From the NCBI GenBank assembly GCA_900767325.1, contig CAAFYT010000089.1, positions 1 through 45,839 on the forward strand: a stretch of 45,839 bases of DNA, written 5' to 3'. This DNA comes from Kiritimatiellia bacterium. Lineage in GTDB: Bacteria > Verrucomicrobiota > Kiritimatiellia > RFP12 > UBA1067. This document shows, one piece after another, positions 7,605-16,529 of the stretch. Position 1 is the first letter of the stretch. Each line of letters starts with the position of its first letter. A program made the position numbers and the translations under genes. The notes below the pieces were generated by a model that did not search any database, was not told the origin of the DNA, and saw only the letters and a program-made list of their open reading frames with translations.

Positions 7605-10600
7605 ATAGGATCCTCGCCGCCCTTCTGATCGGATCGTGCGTCTCGACCGCTGCGGCGGCCTCGGCGCTCCTGCCGGGTTCGATCGACTTCAACTCCCATG
7701 CGCTGTGGGGCAAGGAGGTCTTCTTCGGGCTGGACGACAACGGCTCCACGACGGGCGCGACGCGGTGGTATACGGGCGAGGAAACGCCGGCGGCGAGCAT
7801 CGTGAAGTACAGCGGGCTTGCCGCAGGCTGCCTCAAGACGGTCGCGGGCAGCGAGGTGCATCGGACGATTGCGGCGCTGTCGCGCGACGAGGAGCGCGGG
7901 CCGAAGCCGACGGGCGGCGTGGTCATTCCGCAGGACGGACTCTACATCGACACGCGGATCTCGATGACGGTCGGTACGCGCGTCATCGTCGACGCCACGC
8001 CGCTCGACAGCGAGAAGATCAGCTGCTTCCTGAGGACCGTCGAGGCGGAGGGCTCGACCGAATTCGTGATCCACGCGGGTTCCGCCGCGGGCGCGACGGA
8101 CTACGTCACGGATGCGAACGTGCTGCCGAACGTGGAGTTCCAGCTGACGTTCCGGGCGGTGCCGACGCCAGAGGGCGAGATCGTCTTCGAGGTGTTCGCG
8201 GATGGCGCGAAGGTCACGAGCGGCGAGACGGAGGCGTTTCCGAGCTTGCAGAAGGCGGCGGATTCGGACTATGCGCTCCGGCTCTATTCGCTTGGCGTGA
8301 GCGGCGTGGCGCGGGTGGACAAGATCAATTTCTCGAAGGTCGATCCGCGCGGCGACCCCGACTACGACAAGGACGACGTCTCGATGCTGCGCGAATCGGC
8401 GGAGATCACGGTTGCGAAGTATCCGCGGAACGGCGCGACGCTCTACGACTTCCCGATCCTGGTGCGCGTGACGGAGAGCGCGATCAAGGGCTTCCGCTAC
8501 GATCGCGCGGCTTCCAACGGCGGCGACATCCGCTTCACGGACGAGAACGGGCGCCTGATTCCGCACGAGATCGACGTGTGGGATCCGCTCGGCGAGTCGC
8601 TCATCTGGGTGAAGGTTCCCGTCTTCCGCTATGGCGCCAGGATCACGATGCACTGGGCGATCCAGAAGGGCACGGCGGCGCCGGTCGTGAACGCGAGCGA
8701 CGTGTGGTCGGACTACGCGGGCGTGTGGCACATGGGCACGCAGGCGCTGACGGTGTTCGGCGACTCCTCGGGCCATGGGCTCACGGCGCACGCGGCCGTT
8801 TCGCCCACGCAGGCGGCCTCGTCGAAGATCGGTCGGGCGGCCGAGATGGTCTGGGATCAGGGCGTGACCAACCTGACGGTCGAAGCGGCGTACAAGCGCT
8901 ATCTCGGCGAGAACGGAAACTTCACCTTCACCTCGTGGCACATCGCCCCGACGATCCCCGACAACCGCTTCGGCGCGTCCTCGGTCTTCGCGTTCGGCAC
9001 GCTCGAGAAGCTCGTCAACTCCCCGTCCGGATGGGGCGGCGGCAACCCGTGGGGCAAGGCGCACCTGACGTATCGCGCGGGCAACGGTGTGGATAGCTAC
9101 GTCGAGAACCGGTCGATCGCGGACGTGACGAAGAACTGGTTCCATTCCGCTTTCGTCAACGAGGGGGGCACCAACTACATCGCCTACCTGAACGCCGCGC
9201 CGCTCACCGGCTACGTCGGGCAGCGCAGCATCGTGCCGAACGACAATCCGCTGCGGTTGATGACCGAGGGCTTCTGCGCGGACGAGGTCCGCATCACGGG
9301 GAAGATCCGCAGCGCCGAGTGGATCAAGGCGGAGTACGAGCAGGCGCAGATCCGCAACTACCTGACCTACGGGAGCGGCAACGTCAAGGGAACGGACAAC
9401 TACTGGCTGGAGGAGCCGTACGTGGAGCCGAACGCCGTGACGACGGAAGACGTCGAGACGATGGAGTTCTTCGCGGGCGTTTCGCGCTATGGCACGCCGT
9501 TCCTGCAGTATTTCGACGCGGCGGGCAATCAGCTTTCGGAGCGGCCCACGACGGCGGGTGTCTACAAGGCGGTGGCGATCGTGAGCCCCGGCGTGCGCGA
9601 CGGGCTGCGCGTGGAGATGACGTTCGTGATCTTCGAGAAGCGGGCGTATCACGAGATCACGGGATTCGACCGGGTGATGCTCTTCAACTCCGACGATTCG
9701 GCGCAAAGCCCCGTGACGCTGCAGGGCTACTTCGATGTCGACGGCGCCACCAACCGCGTGTGGACTCACGAGGGCGAGGCCTGGACGGGGCAGGGGCGGT
9801 TCGTCCGGCCGGGAACGACGCACGTCTACCGCGAGCCCCTGACGCGGCGCGAGCTCTGGCGCTTCGAGCACGCGCGAATCGGCAACCTCTTCCGGAGCGA
9901 CGACGAGCTCGAGCCGGGGATGAACTTCCTGCCGTGGGGCGGTGCGGCGCGGCGCTTCGACGACTCGGAGATGCCGGCCAACGCGCAGCGCTACGCGGGT
10001 ACGCTGATCTTCCAGAACACGACGGATGCGCGGGCCACCTCGCCGCTTTACGCCGAGGGCGTCGGAACGGTGTACTTCGACGCGGTCAATGCGAACGGAG
10101 GCTATCGGAACGCGGTGAAAGTCCAGGTCTGCGGCGAAGATGCGGGAGGCGAGTGGGTCGATGTGCCGCTTGATGTCTTCGCCATCACCAATGGCGTTTG
10201 GTCGGAGTCGATGAGCACGAACCGGGCGATGGAGGCCGTGCTGGCGATGGAGAAGGCCGAAGGCACGACGAACTGGTTCTATCGCGTCCGCGCGACGGTC
10301 AACACCAACGAGGCGGTGCGCGTGAGGATCGTCCGCTCCGACTCGAACTGGAACGCCGACGACGAGGCGGATGGCGACGGGCTCGTCTCGATCGACAACA
10401 TCATCGTCTCGTATCCGGCGATGGGCATTGCGCTTGAGCAGTTCGGCGCGCCGGATGATCCGGGCAACCCCTACTTCCAGGGGTGGAGATCGCCGTTCGA
10501 CATCGCCTTCCCGGCGGTCGAGGACCTCGGCAAGATGCACGGGCAGGTGAAGGTCCGCTACATCACCAACAACACGAACCAGCTCGACAGCACGTTCGTC

Positions 10601-13600
10601 GGCGCGTTGACGATGAAGTACCGTTGGCGTTACCTGAATCAGGCGATCGGCGACTGGAGGGAACTGCCGCTCCACGTGAGCGCCGACGATCCGACGCGCT
10701 TCGTGACGGCGGATACGCTCGACGGCGATGGCCTGGGCGACATCGAGTACACCTTCGCGGCCACGGTCAATGCGCCGTTCTACGAGTATTGGGACTATTC
10801 AGGACTGCCGGGCTGGACATGGCCCGACAAGTACACGGAGCGGCGCGGCAATGTGCGGATCTCGGCGCTGGAGGACGGCGTCTACACGCCGAGCCACCTC
10901 TCGCCGGCTCTGGGAACGGACTACTTCATCCGCCTGCGTGCGGGGAAGAGCGATTACGAGGGCTTCCGGGTGCACATCCGCACGACTGATCCGGACGGCG
11001 TCACGAAAGACGAGGCCGTCTGGATGCGGCTCGCCGACGACCACATCTGGCGCGGGTTCTATCCCTCGCCCACGAATGGCGTCAACACGCTCCTCTACAA
11101 AATCGAGGCGATGAACCGCCAGCTCAACGCCGAGAGCGACTACCAGTGGTCGACCAACTGGTACCACGGCGCGAACAAGGTTTCGCTGCCGGTCAGCGAC
11201 GTGCTGGAGGAGGGCGAGACGTGGACGCGGATCCCGTGCGACGACATCGCCGGTTATCTGATGTTCCAATTCGAGGATGCGACGCATTCGCTCTCCGTCA
11301 TCCACGCGGACTACCAGAACTTCAACCTGTGGACGGATGCGAATCTGCCCGACGGAGACGCCTACGGGCACTTCATCGGCACGTCGGCGGATCTGACCAA
11401 GACCTCGGGCGTTGCGCGCACGGCCAGGCGGTACGACGATACGTTCGCGGGGCTGAAGGAGACGCAGTCCGAGAACGAGCTCTTCTGGGCGGAGCGCTTC
11501 AACGTGAACGACACGAACGGGATGTGGACGATCGAGAAGCCGTTCACGGGCAATGTCTCGACGCCGCGCGCCTGGACGGCCGGAAACGGCATGTGGGTCT
11601 GCGAGCGGTATCGTGAGTTTGGGGGGCCGACCAATTCGATCGCCTTGCAGATGAAGGGCGAGGGCTATGGCACGCTGATGTTCCCCCAGGGCTGCAATCC
11701 GTTCCCCAAGGGCATCGAGAGCTTCTCCTACTCGGCGCGCATCGCGCAGTCGTACGCGGACATCCGCTCGTTCAGCTACTACTCTGCCGACGGCGCGAGG
11801 GACATCGGCAACGGCACGTTCGTCGTGCCGTGCGCGATGACCGTCACGAACCGCCAGGGGTCGGTCGATTTCACGGGCGTCGGCGCGGTTTCGGCGCTGG
11901 CGCACTACCGCGTGGCGCAGGGCGGCTACGAGGCTCGGGTTGAGCGCATCCGCGCCAACAAGGTTCAGCTCGGGATCTACCGACGGCTGCCGGACGGCAC
12001 GGCGACGTTGCTCAAGCAGTCCGCGGAATTCGATTACCAGGGCACGGGATTCGCAGGCGGATTCGATTCGAGCGGGCAGATCGCCTTCGGCGCGCTCTTC
12101 ATCTCCTGCACGAACACGGCCTCGAGCGTCCGCATCACCGCCGGCATCCTGAGCAAGGGCAAGGCGATCAGCAACAGCAAGATGTTCGACGGCGTCAATT
12201 CCTACGCCAAGATCAGCTACGAGGATACGTCCGCGGGACGCTTCAAGAACGGCACGTATGGCGTCGGGTCGAAGGATTGCCCGGCGAAGTTCGTGCGGCC
12301 GATGTTCTCGCCCGCGCCGGTGAAGTGGACGGCTGACGAGACGACGGCGGAGACGCTCGCAATCGAGGAGCAGGTCTGCATCCGGACGGATTCCGATTAC
12401 GGGAACTGGGAGATCTTCAATCGTCTGGAGAAGTACGCGTATCAGGTTTCGCTCCGCACGTACTACGGTTTCGAGGCGCCGGTTCCCTATCAGTATCTCA
12501 TCGTTGAAACTTCGCCGCACACGAAGAACCAGTGGACGCCGATCGCCACGAACATCGTGAGCTCCTTCGCCTTCGAGAACTATGTGACGCCGGTGTTCGC
12601 GGCGGACGATACCGACATCCGCCTCACCACGGGCAGCGAATACGGCAGCTGCGACATCGTCATCGACAACGCGGTCGTTCGCCAGTGGCGCGGCGAGAAC
12701 TTCGACGACGGCGCGAACACGACCTACTTCTACGACATCGCGAACGGTGCGCCGACGAACTTCGTGTACACGACGGCGTGGATTTCGTCGCGGCACGAGG
12801 TTCTCCTCTCGCCGATGCGTACGACCGTCGACCAGATCGACGCGCATCGTCCCGCGGGCGTTCGCGCGCCGCTGATGGACGGGCGTTCGGGCCGCGGGCT
12901 GGGTCTCGGGTACTTCAGCGTGGCGTACCATGATGCGGATCCCCGTGCGCGATTGATTGTGCAGGCGTACACGAACGACGACGTGTCGGTGAACGTGCTC
13001 CGCACGATTTCGAAGTCGTTCGAGGGATGGACGGACATCGAGACCTTCAACTTCGCCGACATGACGGCAGACGAGCGCGCGAACGGCGTCATCTCGTGCT
13101 ACCTCGGGCAGCACGGCGTCAAGGGCGTGATGCGCGTGATCATCGACCCCGAGCTGGTGAAGGAGGCGCACGATCCGTCGTTCAACCCGGAGAACGACCC
13201 GGACTACGGCCGTGTGAGCATCGTGATGTCCAGCGCGAAGGACAATCCCGACCTGGACAAGGGCAGCTGGTGGGGCTGGAACCTGCGTACGACGAACGAT
13301 CCGATGAAGTGGCTGTTGGAGGACGGAACGCGCAACGACACGCGTGTGGAGGGGCTGGCCTTCGCGCTCAACAACTCGATTGCCGACGATGTGCGTTCGG
13401 ACGACATCTACGATCTGCACAAGCCGTTCCTGCAGACGCCGATCCTGACGACCAACTGCATCGGGGAGATTTCGTTCAAGGCGCGCAAGTACGATGTCAA
13501 CGATCCGTCGCCGACGGTCTCGATCTACGGCATGAAGGTCTACGATCCGACGGCAGAGGACGGCAAGTTCACCCTGCTGACCAATATCGTCGTCGATTGC

Positions 13601-16081
13601 GTCAGATACCAGCAGTTCTCCTGCCAGATGCCCATTTCGGAGGATTATTCGGCGGTTCGTCTGGCGGTGACGGGCGTCGAGGGCGTGGTGGGCGATGGCT
13701 CGGGGGATGCGGGAGGCCCGGTTCCGCCGTCTGGCCATGTGGAGCGCGTGCTGCTTGACGAGGTTATGGTATACGAAGCGATTCGCGCGCGTCTCGGGTT
13801 CTGCAACACAGGCGCGTTCCGCTTCCATCTCGATGACGATCGCCGCGTGCCGGATGTGCCGAGCCGGAACGAGCAGCCGTTGTGCGAGGAGTCGTGGGGA
13901 ATCCAGACCGAGCTTTATGCGGCGCAGCTTTCGGAGAAGATCGACCTGACGGATCCCGCTCATGCGCCGAAGGTGTATTTCAGCTGGTATGAGGGCACGG
14001 AGCCGTGGGGTTACGTGAACTGGGCGGGCAATCCGAACGCGAAGCGCGCCGAACTCGCGCGGGCGAGCGATTCGACGAACCTCGTGTTCCGGTCGGGCAT
14101 CATCTCTGCCCCGGCGGCCGTGGTGCCGGAGAGCCGCACGCCCGGAACGATCATCCAGTATTCGCTGGAGGTCGTCTACTACATGGAAGGGGAAGACATT
14201 CCGCTGACGAACGTGCTTTCGTCCGCGGATTGGGAGAAGCCCGAGTGGTACGAGCCGGTCGACTGCAATGCCGAGTACGGCCGGGACGGCGCCTTCGCCG
14301 CCTATAACATCTTGGATTCGGTCGCGCCGGGATGGGCGTGGATCAACGAGCTCAATATCTTTGGTAAGTACAATGAGGATAGCGAGAATTCCGACATCAA
14401 TAACCAGTATATCGAGATCGCGGCTCCGATGGAAGCCGATATGACCTCTTGGCAGTTGCGGCTCATGGTTCCGCAGACGGAGGATAACTCGGTCATCACC
14501 AACACCATTGCGGTCTTCGGGATGGACGACCTGCCCGGGAGAAAGAACGGCCTTCTCAACAACGCCTCGAACATGGTCTTTCACGTGGTGGCGTCCAAGG
14601 CCTCGAAGGCGACGCTGAAGCGCGAGGACGGCTCGCTCGACGGCATTTGGTATTTCCAGAACCCGGATGGCTCCGCGTTCTCGCCCGATGGCACGATTTT
14701 TGAGGCGCAGCCCTTCGGCGTCCAGCTCGTCCGACCAACGGGCATCGTGGAGCACGAGATCGTGGTCTTGGGAACGAATGTCTGGGGCTCGGCAGGGATT
14801 CTCGCTGATTTGTTCAATCCGACGAACGTCGCCAATTATCTCAATCGTCACATGCGGAACGCGAAGTTCGCCTATGTGGGGGATGATGACGGGGGCGAGA
14901 GGGCTTCGCTCAGCGTTTGGGATTCGCGTGGGGAGGCGTTCGATTTCTGGGATCGGACGATGATCAAGACCCCGGGTTCGATCAACACCTACGCGGATGG
15001 AACTCCGCAGATCATCGACCCCGTGCATCCCACGCCGATGGGGTCGTCGATCACCATCACCGCCAGTCTGGGCGGCGAAGGGCATCTCTACCAGACCTGT
15101 GGCGAGGCGGTCGATTCGAAGGCGACGCAGTTGCTCATCATTCCGAAGGGCTCGCTCTATGGAACGAACATCTTCTATCGCACGGACCGGTGGTACGAGA
15201 TGAAGTCGATCACCACGAATGGCGTCGAGGTTGCCTACGATTCCGATGGCGATCTGCTGTGGAAGGTGAACGTCGGAAGGGGAATGTCCAACAACTTCAC
15301 GGTCGTGGCGAGCGATATGATCCGAAAGGATCTGCAGGACTACGGCGTCACCGATGCGAATCGGTACAAACCGGCGATCATGGATTGGCTTTCGAAGGGG
15401 TGCGACATCTACGGCACCGCGTGGCCCGAGAGCGACGACGAGATCCACCTGGCCCAGATCATGAACCTCAAGGGCCAGATCGTGAAGCCGATGGACATCA
15501 CGATGATGTACTGGCTCGACATGTGTCCGACGATCGCCGAGCAGTATCTGATCGCCGGCTTCACCGGTTTCGTTCCCGAGCTGCCACGCCATCCGGCAGG
15601 CTACGACGAGCCGATCACCAATCGGCAATTGTCGGTCTATCTGGCGATTTCGAACGGCATGCATTGTCTCAAGGAAGCGCCGTATGTGATTCGCGGGCTC
15701 GAGATCGGGTCGAATTCCCACGATTACGCGACGAATACGATCCACTGGACGAACTGGACGAACGCCAACTTCAACATCAAGGGCATTCTGTGCAATCAGC
15801 TGACGAGACGGGATGATCCGAGCAACTGGGCGGCGTTGAGGGGATTCGTGTTCGACGCCCATTCGTTCTATCCCGCCGGGCACGAGAGGGAATTCCAGTG
15901 CGACATCGAGATCGGCGATCCCTTCGTGCCGTACAAGGGCAGCTACGTTCCCGAGTGGGCGGATTGGGTGAAGAAGTACCATGAACGGCCGAATTACTTC
16001 AACAAGTGGGATATCGACGAGGCGATGAGGGGCTTTTCGATCGAGGTGCTGAGGCCGGAGAACTTCTACGAAAACGAATAA
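7601..16081 (+). CDS. Giant secreted multidomain protein (DUF2341, LamG-like, lamin-tail-like)
   Basis: 2826 residues starting with a signal peptide (ILAALLIGSCVSTAAAASA). The mature N-terminus (GSIDFNSHALWGKEVFFGLDD) matches the module of the upstream protein. At ~260-360 lies a DUF2341-like region (YDFPILVRVTE, GGDIRFTDENGRLIPHEIDVW, ITMHWAI), followed at ~366-586 by a concanavalin/LamG-like region beginning DYAGVWHMG, the usual partner of DUF2341. A bacterial Ig-like segment follows at ~605-690, then long beta-rich sequence. Near residue 2245, AWINELNIFGKYNED and NQYIEIAAP resemble a lamin tail domain. The C-terminal ~350 residues match nothing I recognise. Start ATG at 7601 overlaps the upstream stop, so the two are cotranslated. 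Function unknown; probably a surface adhesin, scaffold or glycan-binding protein. Confidence 0.85.
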   Translation: MNRILAALLIGSCVSTAAAASALLPGSIDFNSHALWGKEVFFGLDDNGSTTGATRWYTGEETPAASIVKYSGLAAGCLKTVAGSEVHRTIAALSRDEERGPKPTGGVVIPQDGLYIDTRISMTVGTRVIVDATPLDSEKISCFLRTVEAEGSTEFVIHAGSAAGATDYVTDANVLPNVEFQLTFRAVPTPEGEIVFEVFADGAKVTSGETEAFPSLQKAADSDYALRLYSLGVSGVARVDKINFSKVDPRGDPDYDKDDVSMLRESAEITVAKYPRNGATLYDFPILVRVTESAIKGFRYDRAASNGGDIRFTDENGRLIPHEIDVWDPLGESLIWVKVPVFRYGARITMHWAIQKGTAAPVVNASDVWSDYAGVWHMGTQALTVFGDSSGHGLTAHAAVSPTQAASSKIGRAAEMVWDQGVTNLTVEAAYKRYLGENGNFTFTSWHIAPTIPDNRFGASSVFAFGTLEKLVNSPSGWGGGNPWGKAHLTYRAGNGVDSYVENRSIADVTKNWFHSAFVNEGGTNYIAYLNAAPLTGYVGQRSIVPNDNPLRLMTEGFCADEVRITGKIRSAEWIKAEYEQAQIRNYLTYGSGNVKGTDNYWLEEPYVEPNAVTTEDVETMEFFAGVSRYGTPFLQYFDAAGNQLSERPTTAGVYKAVAIVSPGVRDGLRVEMTFVIFEKRAYHEITGFDRVMLFNSDDSAQSPVTLQGYFDVDGATNRVWTHEGEAWTGQGRFVRPGTTHVYREPLTRRELWRFEHARIGNLFRSDDELEPGMNFLPWGGAARRFDDSEMPANAQRYAGTLIFQNTTDARATSPLYAEGVGTVYFDAVNANGGYRNAVKVQVCGEDAGGEWVDVPLDVFAITNGVWSESMSTNRAMEAVLAMEKAEGTTNWFYRVRATVNTNEAVRVRIVRSDSNWNADDEADGDGLVSIDNIIVSYPAMGIALEQFGAPDDPGNPYFQGWRSPFDIAFPAVEDLGKMHGQVKVRYITNNTNQLDSTFVGALTMKYRWRYLNQAIGDWRELPLHVSADDPTRFVTADTLDGDGLGDIEYTFAATVNAPFYEYWDYSGLPGWTWPDKYTERRGNVRISALEDGVYTPSHLSPALGTDYFIRLRAGKSDYEGFRVHIRTTDPDGVTKDEAVWMRLADDHIWRGFYPSPTNGVNTLLYKIEAMNRQLNAESDYQWSTNWYHGANKVSLPVSDVLEEGETWTRIPCDDIAGYLMFQFEDATHSLSVIHADYQNFNLWTDANLPDGDAYGHFIGTSADLTKTSGVARTARRYDDTFAGLKETQSENELFWAERFNVNDTNGMWTIEKPFTGNVSTPRAWTAGNGMWVCERYREFGGPTNSIALQMKGEGYGTLMFPQGCNPFPKGIESFSYSARIAQSYADIRSFSYYSADGARDIGNGTFVVPCAMTVTNRQGSVDFTGVGAVSALAHYRVAQGGYEARVERIRANKVQLGIYRRLPDGTATLLKQSAEFDYQGTGFAGGFDSSGQIAFGALFISCTNTASSVRITAGILSKGKAISNSKMFDGVNSYAKISYEDTSAGRFKNGTYGVGSKDCPAKFVRPMFSPAPVKWTADETTAETLAIEEQVCIRTDSDYGNWEIFNRLEKYAYQVSLRTYYGFEAPVPYQYLIVETSPHTKNQWTPIATNIVSSFAFENYVTPVFAADDTDIRLTTGSEYGSCDIVIDNAVVRQWRGENFDDGANTTYFYDIANGAPTNFVYTTAWISSRHEVLLSPMRTTVDQIDAHRPAGVRAPLMDGRSGRGLGLGYFSVAYHDADPRARLIVQAYTNDDVSVNVLRTISKSFEGWTDIETFNFADMTADERANGVISCYLGQHGVKGVMRVIIDPELVKEAHDPSFNPENDPDYGRVSIVMSSAKDNPDLDKGSWWGWNLRTTNDPMKWLLEDGTRNDTRVEGLAFALNNSIADDVRSDDIYDLHKPFLQTPILTTNCIGEISFKARKYDVNDPSPTVSIYGMKVYDPTAEDGKFTLLTNIVVDCVRYQQFSCQMPISEDYSAVRLAVTGVEGVVGDGSGDAGGPVPPSGHVERVLLDEVMVYEAIRARLGFCNTGAFRFHLDDDRRVPDVPSRNEQPLCEESWGIQTELYAAQLSEKIDLTDPAHAPKVYFSWYEGTEPWGYVNWAGNPNAKRAELARASDSTNLVFRSGIISAPAAVVPESRTPGTIIQYSLEVVYYMEGEDIPLTNVLSSADWEKPEWYEPVDCNAEYGRDGAFAAYNILDSVAPGWAWINELNIFGKYNEDSENSDINNQYIEIAAPMEADMTSWQLRLMVPQTEDNSVITNTIAVFGMDDLPGRKNGLLNNASNMVFHVVASKASKATLKREDGSLDGIWYFQNPDGSAFSPDGTIFEAQPFGVQLVRPTGIVEHEIVVLGTNVWGSAGILADLFNPTNVANYLNRHMRNAKFAYVGDDDGGERASLSVWDSRGEAFDFWDRTMIKTPGSINTYADGTPQIIDPVHPTPMGSSITITASLGGEGHLYQTCGEAVDSKATQLLIIPKGSLYGTNIFYRTDRWYEMKSITTNGVEVAYDSDGDLLWKVNVGRGMSNNFTVVASDMIRKDLQDYGVTDANRYKPAIMDWLSKGCDIYGTAWPESDDEIHLAQIMNLKGQIVKPMDITMMYWLDMCPTIAEQYLIAGFTGFVPELPRHPAGYDEPITNRQLSVYLAISNGMHCLKEAPYVIRGLEIGSNSHDYATNTIHWTNWTNANFNIKGILCNQLTRRDDPSNWAALRGFVFDAHSFYPAGHEREFQCDIEIGDPFVPYKGSYVPEWADWVKKYHERPNYFNKWDIDEAMRGFSIEVLRPENFYENE

Positions 16082-16085
16082 GTGC

Positions 16086-16115
16086 TTGCATGGATATGTC
16101 AAAAAGTGCTAAAAT
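16086..16115 (+). promoter_or_regulatory. Sigma70-type promoter for the lipoprotein-giant protein pair
   Basis: TTGCAT (16086-16091) and TAAAAT (16110-16115) are separated by 18 bases. The lipoprotein ATG at 16123 lies seven bases after the -10, so the transcript would again be leaderless. The promoter sits in the 41-base gap after the 2826-residue gene. Confidence 0.65.
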
Positions 16116-16122
16116 ACGAACG

Positions 16123-16506
16123 ATGATGTTGAAGAGCTTGGCAGCGGCGATGCCATCCGTGGCGATGGTGTCGCTCGTTGGTTGCATCCTGATCGGGTGC
16201 AGTCGTGACGAGGGAGCGGCAACCGCCCCCGAAGACCCCACATCGCCGCGTAGTTATTTGAAGGACGAGGCCTTTATGAATACGGTCAAGGCGCAGAATG
16301 CCGAGCGGAAGAGCATTATGGCGAAGCGCGCCTCGGTGCAGCGCGAGTACGAGGCGGCCTGTGCGCAGGATCCGAATGGTGCGCGCGCCAAGGCGCTCAA
16401 GGAGGAGCTTGACCGTTGCGCGGCCGAATTCGAGGCGAACCGTCTCAAGACAACTGAAATTGTGCGCGAACGCCTGCGTCCGAAGGCAAACAACGAAACG
16501 AAGTGA
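16123..16506 (+). CDS. Small coiled-coil lipoprotein
   Basis: 127 residues with a lipoprotein signal peptide: the hydrophobic run AMVSLVGCILIGC ends in lipobox LIGC with the acylated Cys at residue 26, followed by SRDEGAA. After a short Pro/Ser linker the rest (about 48-120) is highly charged and helical (NAERKSIMAKRASVQREYEAA and ALKEELDRCAAEFEAN), likely a coiled coil reaching into the periplasm. ATG at 16123 is chosen because the promoter -10 lies just upstream; an in-frame ATG at 16090 would put the promoter inside the gene. It lies between two giant secreted-protein genes and ends 23 bases before the 4185-residue one, so it may help their export, anchoring or assembly. That role is inference; no named family recognised. 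Confidence 0.8.
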   Translation: MMLKSLAAAMPSVAMVSLVGCILIGCSRDEGAATAPEDPTSPRSYLKDEAFMNTVKAQNAERKSIMAKRASVQREYEAACAQDPNGARAKALKEELDRCAAEFEANRLKTTEIVRERLRPKANNETK

Positions 16507-16529
16507 TTTCAAAGGAAACGAGGTCTACG

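Noticed and set aside
10799..16102. A 1767-codon minus-strand open frame, and similar ones at 4770-7583 and 7565-10675
   Set aside because: Same antisense effect. They lie opposite well-supported secreted-protein genes and have Arg-rich low-complexity translations.
16090..16122. ATG at 16090 as the start of the small lipoprotein
   Set aside because: It would place the -10 box inside the gene and add charged residues before a signal peptide that already starts well at 16123.
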